Part shown: positions 8,701 through 22,084 of the stretch, piece by piece
Position numbering within the stretch: the first letter of the stretch is position 1
Layout: every line of letters starts with the position of its first letter
DNA from: Puccinia triticina
Lineage: Eukaryota; Basidiomycota; Pucciniomycetes; Pucciniales; Pucciniaceae
Direction of reading: 5' to 3'
Assembly (NCBI RefSeq): GCF_026914185.1
Contig: NC_070558.1
Span: 3,286,001 to 3,350,000 of the forward strand
Length of the DNA: 64,000 bases
Translations under genes and position numbers: made by a program
The notes under the pieces: model-generated
Database searches by the model: none
The model's input: only the letters and a program-made list of their open reading frames with translations
What the model was told of the DNA's origin: nothing

Positions 8701-10965
8701 ATGCTACTCAGGAAATCGACACTGCCATCAATATTCAGCTCTCTGAGGAGACCACTGGGCCTCTTCCCTTTTCTCTCATCATCCAGCCGACCCTCCAGGA
8801 GCAGCTGGAACCCAGCGACCCATGATGCAAGCGGAACACAAGTCCGATCGATTGCATCGAATGCGAAGCCGATTCTTGAGCAGCTCGACCTGATCCCCGC
8901 AAGGACGGAAGAGCCAATTGCGGGTGTTTACGATGGACAATGGAAGCAGGGAAAGGGCGAGATCCTCCGACCGGTTGACCCGGCTACCGGGAATCCGATC
9001 GGGCTGCATGTCTCGTGTGCGGACCACGGACAGACTCTTGAGACGATTGGAAAAGCACGAGAAGCATTCAAGAGCTGGCGCAACGTGCCCGGGCCGAAAC
9101 GGGGGGAGATCCTGAAAGACTTCAACAGAGAGCTCGTCCGGCTTAAAGAACCCCTCGCTGGCCTCATCACTCTCGAGATGGGCAAGATTAAGAGTGAGAG
9201 CTTGGGCGAGGTGGAGGAAGTCGTTCAGATCTGTGACTACGGGCTCGGTTTGAGTAGGATCTTTGGCGGCAAAATCATCGCTAGTGAGCGCCAAGGTCAC
9301 GTCATCAAAGAGATCCCCAACCCCCTCGGATTGGTCGGGGTGATTACCGCCTTCAACTTCCCATGTGAGTTTCATGATATTCCAAGAGACTCGAGATGAT
9401 GGTGAAGCTGATCTTCCTCTCTCTCATCTCAATCACTGATACCCAGGTGCTGTTTACGGTTGGAACTTCGCGCTCTCTTTCATCACTGGAAACGCGACCA
9501 TTTGGAAGCCATCACCTACGACGCCTTTAACAGCAATCGCGATGAATAAGATCATCACCCGGGTTCTCGAATCCCACGGCTTACCTGGGGCACTTTCGAG
9601 CTTAGTCTGTGGAGGCTCATCGGTCGGTGGACAGCTGGCTACTGAGCAAAAGGTCGACCTTCTCAGCTTCACCGGCAGTGAACATGTCGGTAAACAGGTC
9701 GGAGAGACGGTCCAAGCTCGGTTCGGCAAGGTGAGATGTCCTCATTAGTAGCTATTGGACCAGTATCCCGATCTCATTTTTGGGCTATTGGGTTGTACCT
9801 AATCTCATTGCTACCCCTACACGCAATGTTTGGAATCAATCTCAACGGAAAGCACTGACACCTTTCGAAAAACCACATTTATTCATTCAGGTTCTTTTGG
9901 AACTAGGAGGTAATAATGTACGCTGTTTCACTCAGTCACCTCACTCAATGAAGCTTGAGTTTGACTTGATGGCTTGCGCCTGTCGTATGAACATGTAGGC
10001 CTTGGTGGTCATGCCCAGTGCCTCAATTGACCTTGCGCTTCGAGCGACAGTGTTTGGAGCCGTCGGGACGGCCGGACAACGATGTACGACGACTCGGCGA
10101 CTTTTTCTGCACGAGTCTATCGCAGAAAACTTCTTGAACTCGCTCAAGAAGTCATACGAACAGGTGACTACCAGGGTTGGCCATGGACTCGAGCCGTCGA
10201 CCTTAGTATGTGCGTTGCACACTCCTCAAGCCGTCCAGAGCTATCTCGATTGCATCAAAGAGTGCAAGAAGGAAGGTGGAAAGATCTTGCACGGCGGGCA
10301 GAGGATCGAGCAGAGCCAGTTCGTCCAACCCACCATTATTGATTGGGGTGATCGGTTGAAAGTCCCTTCCGCAATGCCCAATATCGTTCGGAAGGAAGTC
10401 TTTGGACCCATCTTACATGTCGGAAGGTTTAGAAAATTGGAAGAAGCCGTAGAAATGACAAATTCAGTCGACCAAGCTCTTAGTAGCTCCTTATTCTCAA
10501 TGTGAGCTTCTTTTCTTTGTGGTACAAAGGAATTGTGTGTTCGGCTCGAGATAATGTTTGTGGTTCAGGGATATCGGCGACGTCTTCTATTGGACTGGAC
10601 CAAATGGTTCTCGATGTGGCATTGTGAATGTCAATGCGGGCACAAGTGGTAAGATGAAGGATTTTATGTTGTCACAGGTCACAGAGAAGTCAAAATCATT
10701 TGATCTCAATTTGGAACCATATCATTTCATTAGGCGCCGAGATTGGAGCCGGGTTTGGAGGGAACTTCCACACTGGATGGGGACGTGAGTCGGGGGGAGA
10801 TGCCTGGAAACAAGTTGAGTGTCATGATTTTCATTGGCTAAGGCTTTGTTTGGATTGCAACGATTGACTGGTTTTGGTTTCATCTTGTAGTATTGTCGAT
10901 GGTCCAGTTGTACCATCAACTTCTCGGATCAAATGCCGTTGGCCCAGGGGATCAATTTCACCTAG
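8701..10965 (+). CDS. ALDH7-type aldehyde dehydrogenase (alpha-aminoadipic semialdehyde dehydrogenase-like)
   Basis: NAD(P)-dependent oxidation of an aldehyde to the acid; in other eukaryotes ALDH7 acts on alpha-aminoadipic semialdehyde in lysine breakdown. Exons read by splice sites and family continuity: 8701-9364, 9447-9730, 9891-9917, 9999-10501, 10569-10648, 10734-10813, 10891-10965. Recognisable blocks are [47 protein letters not shown], the catalytic-Glu block LLELGGNN, the catalytic-Cys block [17 protein letters not shown], and the end [11 protein letters not shown]. Start ATG 8701 gives an Arg/Ser-rich N-terminus ([18 protein letters not shown]) that looks like a mitochondrial presequence. 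Exon 3 is only 27 nt. In the C-terminal loop the sequence reads [10 protein letters not shown], where most ALDH7 have KHTGGGRESG. Confidence in the family is high; the substrate is inferred. Confidence 0.93.
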
Positions 10966-11817
10966 CAATAACCCTTTGCCCTGTTCATCCATCATCTGAG
11001 TACATGCGAGCCCATCAGGTGCAGCAGAAAGGTCCTTTGGCGATTTCATATTTTATCATATACTGTACTATCGATTGTCTATATGCTCCTGATTTTAGAG
11101 TCGTTTGTTTGTTGTCTTGCAAAACAATTTCTCTTGTTTCTGGTTTGAGGCATGTGTTGTATTTAGAGTTGCCATGTTGAAGTGACTAGGTTTGTATTTA
11201 TGTGTCTGCTTTCACGGTGGGCTTGTTATTGAATGTTTGTCTTCAACGAGCTTGCGGGTGGCAGCTGCCCATGTTTTTCAAGAACCAAAACATTTTGAAG
11301 GAAACTTGTACCAGGCCAAATTTGAGGGCACTCAATGAATCTTTGTGATGTTGAAAATTTTCCGGCAGAATTGTTTTCAAAACCTTCCAATTGGTATTCA
11401 AATCAAATTTTCCTAACTGAAAAAGCTTTGTTTCTTTCAACGTTGATATTTTCCCTTGAATATATTCAAATTACTACATACCAATGGCTGGTCAGTACTG
11501 GCAGTGGCCATTCCAGCCATTGAGAGGAGTGCGCTACTTAGGGTCCTCATGAAGCGCAGTTACTTTCCTCTGGCCCTGCCGGTCACTAATGTATCATGGA
11601 TACTGCACCTCTTAAACGAGAAGGAACACACACTTCTAATGATCATCCAATGTTTTATGCTCATGTATATACACAATCAACCGATAAGGGGAAGATAGGC
11701 GTTTGCGAATTGCGAGAGTGGGAGAGGGATTTCGTGGCAGATGCATGAGATGTGGGAACACATGGTTTGGGTACGAGTCTAGGTGAGAAAGGAAAGATGG
11801 ACTGGGGATCAAGAGGA
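10966..11817. other. Intergenic region between convergent genes
   Basis: About 850 bp between the ends of the aldehyde dehydrogenase (+) and the M1 aminopeptidase (-). Small ORFs here show no domain or compositional signal. It should contain both 3' UTRs. Confidence 0.5.
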
Positions 11818-14800
11818 CTACAAGAACTGTTTGCTCTTCAACCAGTCGATGATATTTTGTTTGTCCCGACTGAGCCAGGCGGCTTTGCTCTTGACGGTAT
11901 CAAGACCTTGAGCGAGAGCCGATTGATAGTTCGAAGTACTACCAAACGTGCATGCCAAAAGAAAGAATCAACTTAGGTCAAGTCAAATAAAGAGTCAGGA
12001 GAAAGGCTGGCTTCAGGCACGTACTCCTTATCCTTGAAGAATTCAATCACCGATTGACGGTCGGCTTCGGTCGTGAATCGGTCAAAGGAGTATTGGATTA
12101 ACCGACCGATGGAGAAGTTCCCCTTGAACCTGACCAAAAGCTGGTCGAGATTCTTTTGTACAAATTTGTACATGTCTCTACGAGAAACTCGATTGCTCGC
12201 TAAACCCGCAAAGAAGTACATACTACGTATGTGCATATCATTGTTTTTTGTCAGTACGCCTGCCGCAAAAGACAATAGCCATGCAGCGTCTTCACTTACA
12301 AATCTTGCTCTTTGACCTCTCCATTGAGGATAAAATCACTGAAAAAAGACAGAGAAATGGTTAGACTCTGATAAAGGATGAAGTTGTTTCGAGGAAATGA
12401 GAAGGGCCAAAAGTGTTACTTACAAGGTACGAGAGATGAGCTGGGGATCCTCGGAAGAACACAAGGCCGCCATGGCGGCGATCTTATCGGAGGGATTGCT
12501 GGGTTTGTGGTAAACGTCCAAGATGGCCTCGTACTCCTTTTCGCCCCCTTGTTTCGTCGCATAGGTGAAGACAAGCTTGCGTAAGTCGGCTGGAATCAAC
12601 GATTTCGCACCACTTGGGTTCTCCATAAATTTCGAAAATCGGCTTTGGATCTCCTTCAAAACTCTGGTGGAGGATCATTCGAACAATCACACGAGATGAG
12701 ATGAAATTTTGATCTATGATGACACACTGCCTGTGACTCACTTTGGATCCTCAGCTCGTGCCGCCGCGCCCAAAATCAACACCCTCAATTGAATGCGGTC
12801 TTGATCGTCAGTGGGGAGCGTGTCAAAGCCAATTTCCGCGGCCAAGGAGGAGACTAATTGTCGTTGGAATTTATTAAATCCATCGATCACTTGTTGATCC
12901 TCTTCCCACAAGATAGCGGAAACCGAGTCTAGGGCTGAGGTGATCTCCGACCAAACCAAATAATTTCTTTCTCCCCCTAGTGGGAAGAGGATATCAAGCG
13001 CACTCGGAGTGGTCGAGTAACCGGCTTGTGCCAGCACGATCGCATCTTGGATCAAGCCCATCTTGTCCGCTACGGTGAAGACAGAAGCGGCCTTGGAAAT
13101 CTCCTGGCCCAACTTTTGCAACCGCTCAGCTGGATAACAGACTCGATCTAAAAATGTTACCATCTCCGAGTCGTCAGCTTTCAATCCCAAACTCCGCTCT
13201 TCCTCCCAAAATTCACTCTGAGCAAGACAATTAACTGACAAACTCCGCAAGTATCGGCGTTCAACTTATAACAGGTTGATTGAGGGCTTGGAAGAGCGAT
13301 CTTCGCTTCTCGTTGGCAGTCAAGCACATCGTGCTTCACGGTGACGGTACCTGATCCATCAACCACTTTGATTTCCAATGGGACAAACCACAAGGTTTCA
13401 TCCTCTTCGGGCTAGTGAGTAAAGTTCAATTAGTTTTTTGTTTGTTTGGCCAGAACCCTGCCAGCTGAGTGGAGATCTTACTTTGGGATCACCAGTGGAC
13501 AAAAATCTCTTTTGAGAGACTTTTAATCCATCTGCCTCTTCGACCACTGTTAAAACGGGAAAGCCGACCTTGCCAGTCCAGTTGCTCATGATCTTGTTGA
13601 TATCTTGGCCGGTTGATTTCGAAATGCCCGCCCAGAGATCTTTTGTTGTTCCGTTTCCATACAGATGCGCCTTGAGATAAAGTGAACTAATAGTTTAAAT
13701 CACGATGAGCATACAGGGGGTATGGAAATCGGTTTCTCGAGAGGAAAAAACCTACACTCCATGTAGAAACTTCTCCTTTCCAACAAAGTTTGCCAACATC
13801 TTCAAAATAGAAGCTCCCTTGGAGTATCTAACATCAGCGAACAAAAGGATCAGAGGGAGACGAAACGCCAAGTGAAGTTCAGAACAAGTATGAAAAACAA
13901 GCGCAAATGCTTACGAAATCGCATCGAATATTTGATTGATCATTTCCGGATTCGGACAAGGGACTTCAACGGCATGAGATGATCTTTTACCATCAAGTTC
14001 AAGGGCTCTTGATAGATGGGCATTAATAAAGTCGTCCTCAGCGTGCCAATTAGGTTCCACTTCTGAGATGATGACAAGTTCACTAGGAGGTTGGGAGTGG
14101 AGGAGAATCGAAGTGTAAGGATTTCTACCGCAGACTTTGATGATTCTTAGAAATTCACATACCCCATCAACGTAGCAAAGGCCTCATTCAACCACAACTC
14201 TTGCCACCAACTCATCGTCACTATGTTACCGAACCATTGGTGCGCAACCTCGTGGCTTTGCACAGTGACTACTCTTTTTTGCGCCGCAATCCCAGAAGCA
14301 TCATCAAATAAACCTACCGAGGTCTGCGAAAGTAACGCCCGAGATCAGGAGCATGAACTTCTTGTTGATAGAGCAAAATTGGCTCAGGGTCCGTACTCGA
14401 CAGGTAATGAGACCCCACTAATGTTTCGAACAGCGTTATTAGTATCATGCTAGATCTGCTACAAATTGTAATGTATGTGCTTACATTCTCCATTGCCCCA
14501 GCGTCGAAGTCAGAGGCGACCAACGTGTCGAGCTAATTTGCGAGGTAAAATTTCAGGTTACTGATGTTGGCTATGCGTAAAGGAATAACTCAACTTTAGA
14601 AAGAGGATAAGGAATATCGAATATCTAGATGAGAAATCATAATTAATAAGTATTTCAAGACAGGTCAGGATTGAACGAGATCCAGTATCACCTTCTCGTA
14701 GACTGGAAGGATCCTTGCAGTAGTGTCCAGTAATAATTGAGTTTGATGAGCATGTTCAGCGGTGGCAAATACTCGGAGTGGAATTTTCTTATTAGTCAGT

Positions 14801-15811
14801 GGACTAATATAATGGCTTTCTTTTGAACAGAAAGGACCTAGAGAAAAGAGAAAGTCTTTAGCATTCTTGTGGGAAGTAAGATAAGAAAAGAATGTGGAGC
14901 AGGGGATGAAGCACCATTGGCCCACGCAACGAGATAGCTTGAGATCTTGGGGGTGGGTTCGAATTTCGTCAAGACCCAGTCTGCTGATGCCGACTGTCCT
15001 CCGATCGCTTCGAGCATGGTGGAGCTCAGGAGTGTGGTTTCAGGAAATTTCCCGTCGGAAGGCTCCTTGGAAATCTCGGAGGTGTTGGTCAAAGCAGTGG
15101 TTCCTTCTCTCGTGATTTGAGTCACTTGGACGGTCGCCTCTACACATAGCAATCAATTCGAAAATATAAACCGTCGAGTCCTTCTCCATCAGAAAACTGG
15201 TTGGTTTAAAAAAAACCCAATTGAGAAGAACAGACTGACTGATTGCAGGCTCATCCCAACAGGGAAAAGCTCGTCTAGCAGCAGTGGGTTCGAATTGAGT
15301 GAGGCCATAGAATCCTTTCTTTCCCTCGAATTCATACGTAGAACGATAGTAACCCATCATACTACCTTCGAGCACGCCCTTGTAAACGATCCCCAACTTA
15401 GCCTCCGACCCGGCAGGTAATTTTTGGCCGATGTTAACCGTACATCTTTCGAACTTTTCATCACGCTCAATGGATTTGACGACTTGCGGCTGGGATGAGG
15501 AATTCGAGGCTTTGGATTGGTAGACCACTTTGAGGATCTCAAGCGCTGGGGCAGCATGGAAAGTGATCTGGTCTGTTTCTTGCACAATGGCTAGATCTAT
15601 TTCGGCGGTACCTTCGAAGAGGGGGGCTGGGGTAGCATTCAAGTCGGTCTTAACGCAGAGTGCATAATGGATTGGCCTGTCAAGAATACAGAAAAGAGCC
15701 CGGTCAAGGGTGGATATGAGTGAGTACCAATTCGAAGAAAGAAGACAGGCTGATTTGGTAGACTGACTTTACGTGGTCGGTCAGACGGTACTTTGCATCC
15801 CCCTCAGCCAT
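11818..15811 (-). CDS. M1 family zinc aminopeptidase (puromycin-sensitive/Aap1-Ape2 type)
   Basis: Removes N-terminal amino acids from peptides, mainly in the cytosol. Exon 1 starts at ATG 15811 ([15 protein letters not shown]) and, through a GTCAGT donor, joins [16 protein letters not shown]. Ordered landmarks on the minus strand are: [20 protein letters not shown] with [12 protein letters not shown] near 15260; the substrate-binding GAMEN motif at 14485-14499; the zinc site HEVAHQW at about 14234-14254 with [11 protein letters not shown] following (HExxH-x18-E); and the C-terminal ERAP1-like helical part to 11818. The last exon encodes [20 protein letters not shown] and WLKSKQF, joined to FFKDK by an intron that begins GTACGTGCC near 12022. 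At least ten short introns interrupt the gene. All catalytic residues I looked for are present, so it should be active. Confidence 0.93.
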
Positions 15812-16159
15812 GGCTTGGAGCTCTGAGTGGTAGTAGATTGAAGAACAGTTGAAAAGCCTAGCTCGGATGCTGATCGACTTGACTCTGCACTTGAGCGACG
15901 AGCGAAGGATTGAGAATGGAATGGTGGTGTTTGTTTTGTTGGGGTTGGCCTGGGTTGGCTGGTCAGGTGGAGTGGGTTGGCAGTGGTTACATCAACTGCC
16001 AACTCCTCCAGCCAAGAGAATCTGAAGAGATCGATCTCGATCACCCCCCGAGAGCAGTCCCCCTGAAGACCCCCGATACCGAAAAAGCTTTTTTTCTGCC
16101 AGCAATCACAGCGCATCTCTTATCTGACCAGACCATTGCCCGTCAAGCCATCGTCAACC
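15812..16159. promoter_or_regulatory. Shared divergent promoter region (aminopeptidase / NEDD8)
   Basis: The start codons of the M1 aminopeptidase (-) and NEDD8 (+) are 348 bp apart, so both promoters must lie here. I cannot identify specific transcription-factor sites. Confidence 0.5.
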
Positions 16160-16885
16160 ATGCAGATCAAGGTCAAGGTAAGTCCGTCATTATTTAAGCC
16201 CCTAGAGCATCACCCGCTTCAAGAAAAATATCGCTTTCAAAGCTCAAACATCTCCGATTGGCTGACGAATTTCTAACCCTCCCCGTATTCAATCGATTGT
16301 CTCGAACTCTCCACGAATATCACTCCTTTTGCCTACAAACGACCCCTAGACACTAACAGGAAAGGAGGTATGCAAGCCACCATCGCTTACAATTGATAAT
16401 TCCAGCCACTTATTCCTTGTTTCTCACCTACATCGCAACCAATCTACGATCCACGTCGAATAGATCGAATTGGACGTCGAATCTGATGATAAAGTAAAGC
16501 TCGGCATACCAAATCCCATCATGGAAAATCTGTCCCCGTTTTGCTCATTATGTCGCGTGTCTTGCCTGCGTATCGAATTTCTTTGATAGATATCCAAAGT
16601 GAAAGACCGGATTGAAGAAAAGGAGGGGATCCCGCCGTCCCAACAAAGACTAATCTTCGGTGGAAAACAAATGTCAGTGGCCGTTCGTGCTCCTCTCTCC
16701 GTTTGGCAATCAATTGTCAAAGCCCTTCAATCATTCTGATTGTTTGGAATGAACTGCTGAGCAAATACCGAGTGTTTCCTTTCTTCTTTTCGGATGACAG
16801 GGCCGATGAAAAGACTGTCAAAGAGCTAGGTATCGAAGGCGGTTCGACTTTGCATCTGGTTCTTGCTCTCAGAGGAGGAAAATAA
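16160..16885 (+). CDS. NEDD8/RUB1 ubiquitin-like modifier
   Basis: Small modifier attached to cullins to activate SCF-type ubiquitin ligases. Exons: 16160-16177, 16350-16367, 16464-16493, 16590-16672, 16801-16885. Spliced length is 234 nt, that is 77 codons plus stop. The product begins [20 protein letters not shown], contains [20 protein letters not shown], and ends [11 protein letters not shown]. The diglycine followed by a single Lys means one residue must be clipped before conjugation. The sequence VSKVKD-type linkers, IPPSQQRL and an Ala directly before LRGG separate NEDD8 from ubiquitin, which has Arg there. Exons 1 and 2 are 18 nt each and exon 3 is 30 nt; all have GT-AG borders. The first 66 coding nucleotides are thus split over three very small exons. 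Confidence 0.93.
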
Positions 16886-19333
16886 CAATCTCAGTAGCTA
16901 AATTTGTAACTACAAATCGGAATAGAAAGCTCGGCATTTGGTTCCATTGCCAAGCAAACCTTCCTTTTTTTTTGGATCCTGATTCTTCTTAAGTTCTCTT
17001 TAAGTCATTCTTGAATGCAATGCTGCACGCCAAAATTACAAATCAGCTCACAAGTCTCTCTCCGAAGCTATCTATTGTACCAGCCTGATATTCGGAGATG
17101 AATCGCTAGCTTAGCTGATTGTTTTCTAGATGTGATATGATCTTCCAAAAACAACGTGTTATGGTGTTTGGCTACAAGAGACTAGAACACCTCTACCACC
17201 CTCTCCACTTTAATCAACCAGATGCAGTCTCCTGTTTCTAGTAATTGATACCCTGGATTAGCAGCTTTTGACCAGAAAGCAGGCTCATCTCAACCTTGAT
17301 CGTGTGGGAGACTGTATGGTAAACCAATTGTGGCAGGGAACCAGAGCGGCGGAGCTTAGCGAGGTGCCCTTGGGAAGAAATTTAACATGCATAAACCTTA
17401 CTGAAAGAGAGCAGACAAAATCAGCAGGGGATTTTTGCCAATGTGTACCTCCCTGGCCCTAATCAGTTTCTGTGATTCATATGTGGCATTCCCACCTGGT
17501 ACCTCTTCTCAACATGTTTGAACTCCCCAAGACTTGTCTTATTGACCAGCTGTGCTAACGACAAAAATTTCGTTATGTTACCGTTATCTACGCGTTACGC
17601 GTAGCGTAACTACCCTTCGTTGCTTTGATGGCCCACACCTGGCCAGGGCGCCGATGGGGTGTTCTAGCATCTTGGACAACCCCAGGACACAGTGTGGGCC
17701 TCCCATATCCAGTGGCGCCATCAGGATTGCTGCGTCAGCCGGGCAACCGGCATGGACAACCCCATGACAGCCGGTGATGGTGCCTCCCCTACCGGTGTGT
17801 CACGCAGGCATCTAACTGGGGCGGCCAGCTGGCGCCCAGGTCAGTGGCATCTCATTGGTGCACCAGGGGCGCCACCAATGCCCACAGTCCCGGTGGCATC
17901 CTGTTGCATGACCGAGTGGCGCCAGTATGGCTCTGGGTCCCTGTCACGCCACCATGGCGCATGGACTGCTGGGACGCCTTCTGGACGCATTGGCTTTTCC
18001 CAATCTGCCCCGCTGTGTACAATGTTTCAATTTACATACAACCTAGAAAGCATGCAGATTTGTTTGTCCACAGGATCTACAAGCAATACAGCCTTGTGAA
18101 TCCTTGTGCAGATCCATTTCTTGAGAAGTCACTTTTCAAAAATTTATTAAAAATACATTGGTGGTGATACAAAAATTCTGAGGAGACATAATTGTAGAGG
18201 AGATGTCAAAGGATCAGACAGCTGTGGCTCAGACCTTTGGAGGTGCTGGGGGCAGAGCTATTAAAAAGTTAAAAAAACCTTACAGCCATTTGGTACTTTC
18301 TGCTCCCCTATGAAATTGGGGATAATATGCAAGTCCCTTCCTGCGGGAGGGGCCACGTTGCGGCCAGCCACAGGGACTTGTGTTAAGTTAGTGTAGCGGC
18401 CGCAACTGTAACCTCGAACACCAGGTGATTGGCGAACTTAGCTCAAGTCCCTTGCCTGCCGCTAACTTAACACAAGTCCCCCACATTGGAGGGCCCTGGT
18501 ACAGCCTGGGCTGGTGCGAAGCGCCCTCACGCGAAGCGCAACCTCTGAAGGAGGGACTTGGGACTAATGTCCACATTTTGGCCTGAGGGTTTGAGGCCTT
18601 TTGGTGGGGGATTTGTGCCATTCCAATTTTGACCTTGTGAGCAAACAGCCCCACACAAGCCCTTTGGATCATGAGAATCCTCTGGTTCTTCCCCATCTTT
18701 TGACGCTACACTCATCCCTGATAACCCAACCCTTCTCTTTCCATGCTCCTTCAAACGTTTGGTTTTGAAGGTCATTCTGAGCTGTATCATGTGAATGTAT
18801 TGAAAAACAGTACAGTATTCAATTCAATCCCCAGGAACCAAGCTCTGTTTTAGATGTCTTGCCCAATCCAGCTCTTGCTACAGATTTTCACTTTGAGGAC
18901 AGGAACTGGAAGTCAAGAAGCTTGGCTGTTCCACCCCTTCATAGCTTCACCCGGGTTGGAACAGTTTTTGTTGTGTGAGGGGAAAAAGAAGAAATATGGC
19001 TAGAAAGCCACAAACAACCCATACCCTCAAGCCAAAATTACAACATTAGTTGTAAGCCTCTCCTACGGAGATTCCCTTTGGGACGCGGGTGTCCCCCCCT
19101 CCGTTCAAGAGGCTTAGTTAGGCTAGCACCCGGGGGGCGCGGCGCGAAGCGCCTCGCACGAAGTGCGACCTCCCGTCAGAGACAGAGACCCTGCGGGGCT
19201 GCCCCTTCGGGGCTCTCACTGAGGCTTTGTTAAGCTCGGGTGATCGGGCCGCGGGCTGGACCTCAACCCCCGGACCTACACCCGGGTTGAAGCCTTACTC
19301 CCAACCACTCGCCCATATCAGATAATCTCAAGG
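16886..19333. other. Long intergenic region with GC-rich inverted repeats
   Basis: No gene found in about 2.4 kb. A palindrome-like TACGCGTTACGCGTAGCGTA lies near 17590. From 17640 to 18000 the sequence is GC-rich with at least five GGCGCC-centred palindromes. Near 18320-18500 an inverted repeat pairs GGGACTTGTGTTAAGTTAG with CTAACTTAACACAAGTCCC. Near 19050-19260 a dispersed GC-rich repeat (GAGGCTTAGTTAGGCTAGC, GCGGGGCTGCCCCTTCGGGG) resembles sequence at 50255-50430 and 51730-51780. These look like decayed non-autonomous elements. Confidence 0.5.
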
Positions 19334-20460
19334 ATGGCCAAGAATGCGAACCCGGTTCCTGGCGCGGGAACGAACGGTAGACCGATAGTCTTCATGGGTA
19401 TGCCAGAGCTGAAAACAAGGATTACCACCTCCCTCGTTTTCGTGCGAAAAGGACTGATGAGATTTGGTTGGCCGTTTGTTCAGATATCAACATCGGCGAG
19501 ACACCAGCTGGAAGGATTAAGTTCGAGCTGTTCACGGATATCGTGCCGAAGACCGCCGAAAACTTTCGTCAGCTATGTACGGGTGAACACCGGTGAGTAA
19601 GTTGAGAGAGTGTTGAAGAAAAGAGAAGCTGAATAAGCAAGAGAAAGTGAATTTCTCGGTTTACATTTTCTTTCCTTGGCCTTCTCGAGCTAAACAACCG
19701 AGCTAAACAACTATTCGTTGACACCATCCATCTTCAAGGCCCAATCGACAACCAGTGGGATACAAACACAGCATCTTCCATCGCGTCATCAAAGACTTCA
19801 TGGTCCAAGGTCCGGCACAGTTTCTCTTCGGTCGATCTGTTATCGTCTTTACCTCATCGGCCTCTTGAATCAACCGTCGAATTGACTCGACGAAGAAATC
19901 ATGCGATCTCTCTTCTTACAGGTGGTGATTTCCTAAACTCGGATGGCACAGGTTCAACCTCAATCTACGGGCAAAAGTTCGAAGACGAAAACTTCAAGCT
20001 TAAGCACGAATCAGCCGGTCTTCTTTCCATGGTCTGTCCTCTCACTCACACTGTTGCTTCTTTTGGCCCGGTTGAACTTTGCTCATTTGCACCATTGTTT
20101 CCTTTTTCAAACCGCAGGCTAACTCAGGGCCAAACACGAATGGATGTCAAGTGAGTAGTTTGAGCCCCGAGCAAATTGCCCTGCCTCATTTTTCCGACCA
20201 TGTGTGTTTAGTTTTTCATTACGTCGGCAGCATGCGATTTCCTGGACGGGAAACACGTCGTCTTCGGCAAGGTCTTGGATTCCGACGGGCTGCTGGTCAT
20301 GCGAAAGATCGAGAACGTGCCTACAGGGCCGAACAACCGTCCCAAACTGACCGTTAAAGTCACTGGTAAGCATCCGAGCGTGTCACCCCACCCCATCCTT
20401 GTTGTTCTCCTTTCCTGAACCGCCCCCTTTTTATCACCTTTAGAATGCGGCGAAATGTAG
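19334..20460 (+). CDS. PPIH: Peptidyl-prolyl cis-trans isomerase H (U4/U6 snRNP-associated cyclophilin)
   Basis: Cyclophilin that isomerises proline bonds; the H type binds the U4/U6-U5 tri-snRNP in the nucleus. Exons: 19334-19397, 19484-19592, 19739-19809, 19922-20031, 20118-20150, 20212-20365, 20444-20460; the last is 17 nt. The product has [34 protein letters not shown] (the catalytic Arg lies in FHRV), [19 protein letters not shown] and [11 protein letters not shown]. It ends [20 protein letters not shown] then CGEM. This C-terminus, especially [12 protein letters not shown] and CGEM, marks the PPIH subfamily rather than CypA. All active-site positions that I can place are intact. Confidence 0.93.
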
Positions 20461-22084
20461 CGCTCTCCCCGTTGGCCACCCATGTGATTCCTTCACTCCT
20501 ACTTCTCCTTGTCACCTGTTGATACCTTCTTGAAATTACATCACATGAGGAACGCATCCAGACAATTGGCACAGGCGCAGAAATTAGAATTTCAATAAAG
20601 GAGTGAACCATGCTCTTCAGTCGGGTTGTAGGTGACATGAGCGAAGGCGATTAAAATGCGCAGGGAGTATTATGGGTTCAGATTGTGCGAATAAGTCGTT
20701 GCCCACCCATGCTTGAAGCATCAAGAGCCAATGGCTTGTTTTGTTTGAGTATCCTTCCAGAAGAGATCATTTACTGCCAGATAACGCAGCCAGCATACTC
20801 TACTGCGAGCGTCTTATTTTAAGTGGGGTGAGATGCTGAAGCTCAACGGACAAGTTTTGTAAGAGTGTCGAGATATTTGATTTATCAAAACCACCTCTTT
20901 GTCCAAAACCAGCGCAACATGAGATAGCATTCCTCAAGTCTTCTCTTTGCCCAGGGCCATTCACACTCTTTTGTCCTTGTTAATTCTTTACTTTGTTTAT
21001 GGTCTCATCACACCAAATACATAACAGCTTGAGTGTCCAAAAGAACCTCGAAAAAACGCCATTGTAAAGATGTACCCCACTAAGATGCCAATTTGAGTCT
21101 CCTAGTCTACCAGACCGATGGTAGGGTATCCATTTCTCATAATCCATTTGAACAAGTAGTCGCTTATGCCCTATTTCTAGTGTGTATGGATGCCTTATTC
21201 TTGTCTGGATTCCTTGGATGTGTGCTTGAGTTCCACCACAAACACCCCTAACTTCAAACTCCTTCCCTCTGGAGGAGTTCTGGTGTGAACATTTTTGGGC
21301 AAAGCCACCCTCCCCAGAGACTTACAGGCTTTCACAGTGGGAGGCCACCCACCAAAAAGTGAAAAAAAATTAATCTTTGAATTTTCCAGCCTGTAGTTTC
21401 TTCAATGTCCCTCCCATTATCAAGACTCAAGGAAATGTAGATTTTGTAGATTTTTTAAGCTCATCACCTCATCAATATACCCTAGCTTTTTTTGATAGAT
21501 TTTTGGAAAATTTCAACCAGACCTAAGACCAAGCTCTTCTCAGGATGTGCCTGTGTCAGTGCATGTTTCCAAGTGGGGTAAGAGTTCCTTCCTCCTTCTG
21601 GCCTGTGAAGCCCTACTGTTGTTAGGGTTTCACACAAAGGACCACAACATTACTTGACCCCCTGCACTGGTAGAGTATTTGTTCTGAAGTCCCCTCTTCC
21701 CTAGTCCGGTAGAGATTAATTCTATCCCGGCTAGGTAAGCAGCTCCTCCATTTTTCCTTCTCCTTGTTTTCTTCTCTCTTTCTCAGTGTACTTTCCAAGT
21801 TGTACTCATGGGAGATTCATTCTCTCCCAGCTAGCTCATGCAACCAAGCCCCACAGATTTGAACTGGAAATAGTCTTAGGCTTCAACCCCGTTCCAAGCC
21901 TCCTTTCCACCCACCTTCCAGTGAGGGTCCATTCACCCCTGACCTTTTTTACTGTTTTTTTATTGTTTAAAAAATAAATGAAGACAAGATGCACACACAT
22001 CCTCTCATGATGCATGGACATCATATTTAGCTTTGAAAACAACAGGCTCTCAAAGTTGAACTTCAGGTTTTCATGATCACCTTC
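20461..22084. other. Intergenic region without recognised genes
   Basis: About 1.6 kb downstream of PPIH. AT-rich, with short ORFs that have no domain signals. I see nothing I can name. Confidence 0.5.

Noticed and set aside
17692..18167. A gene encoded by ORFs at 17692-18099 and 17844-18167
   Set aside because: Two overlapping frames over GGCGCC-rich repeated sequence without domains or splice support.
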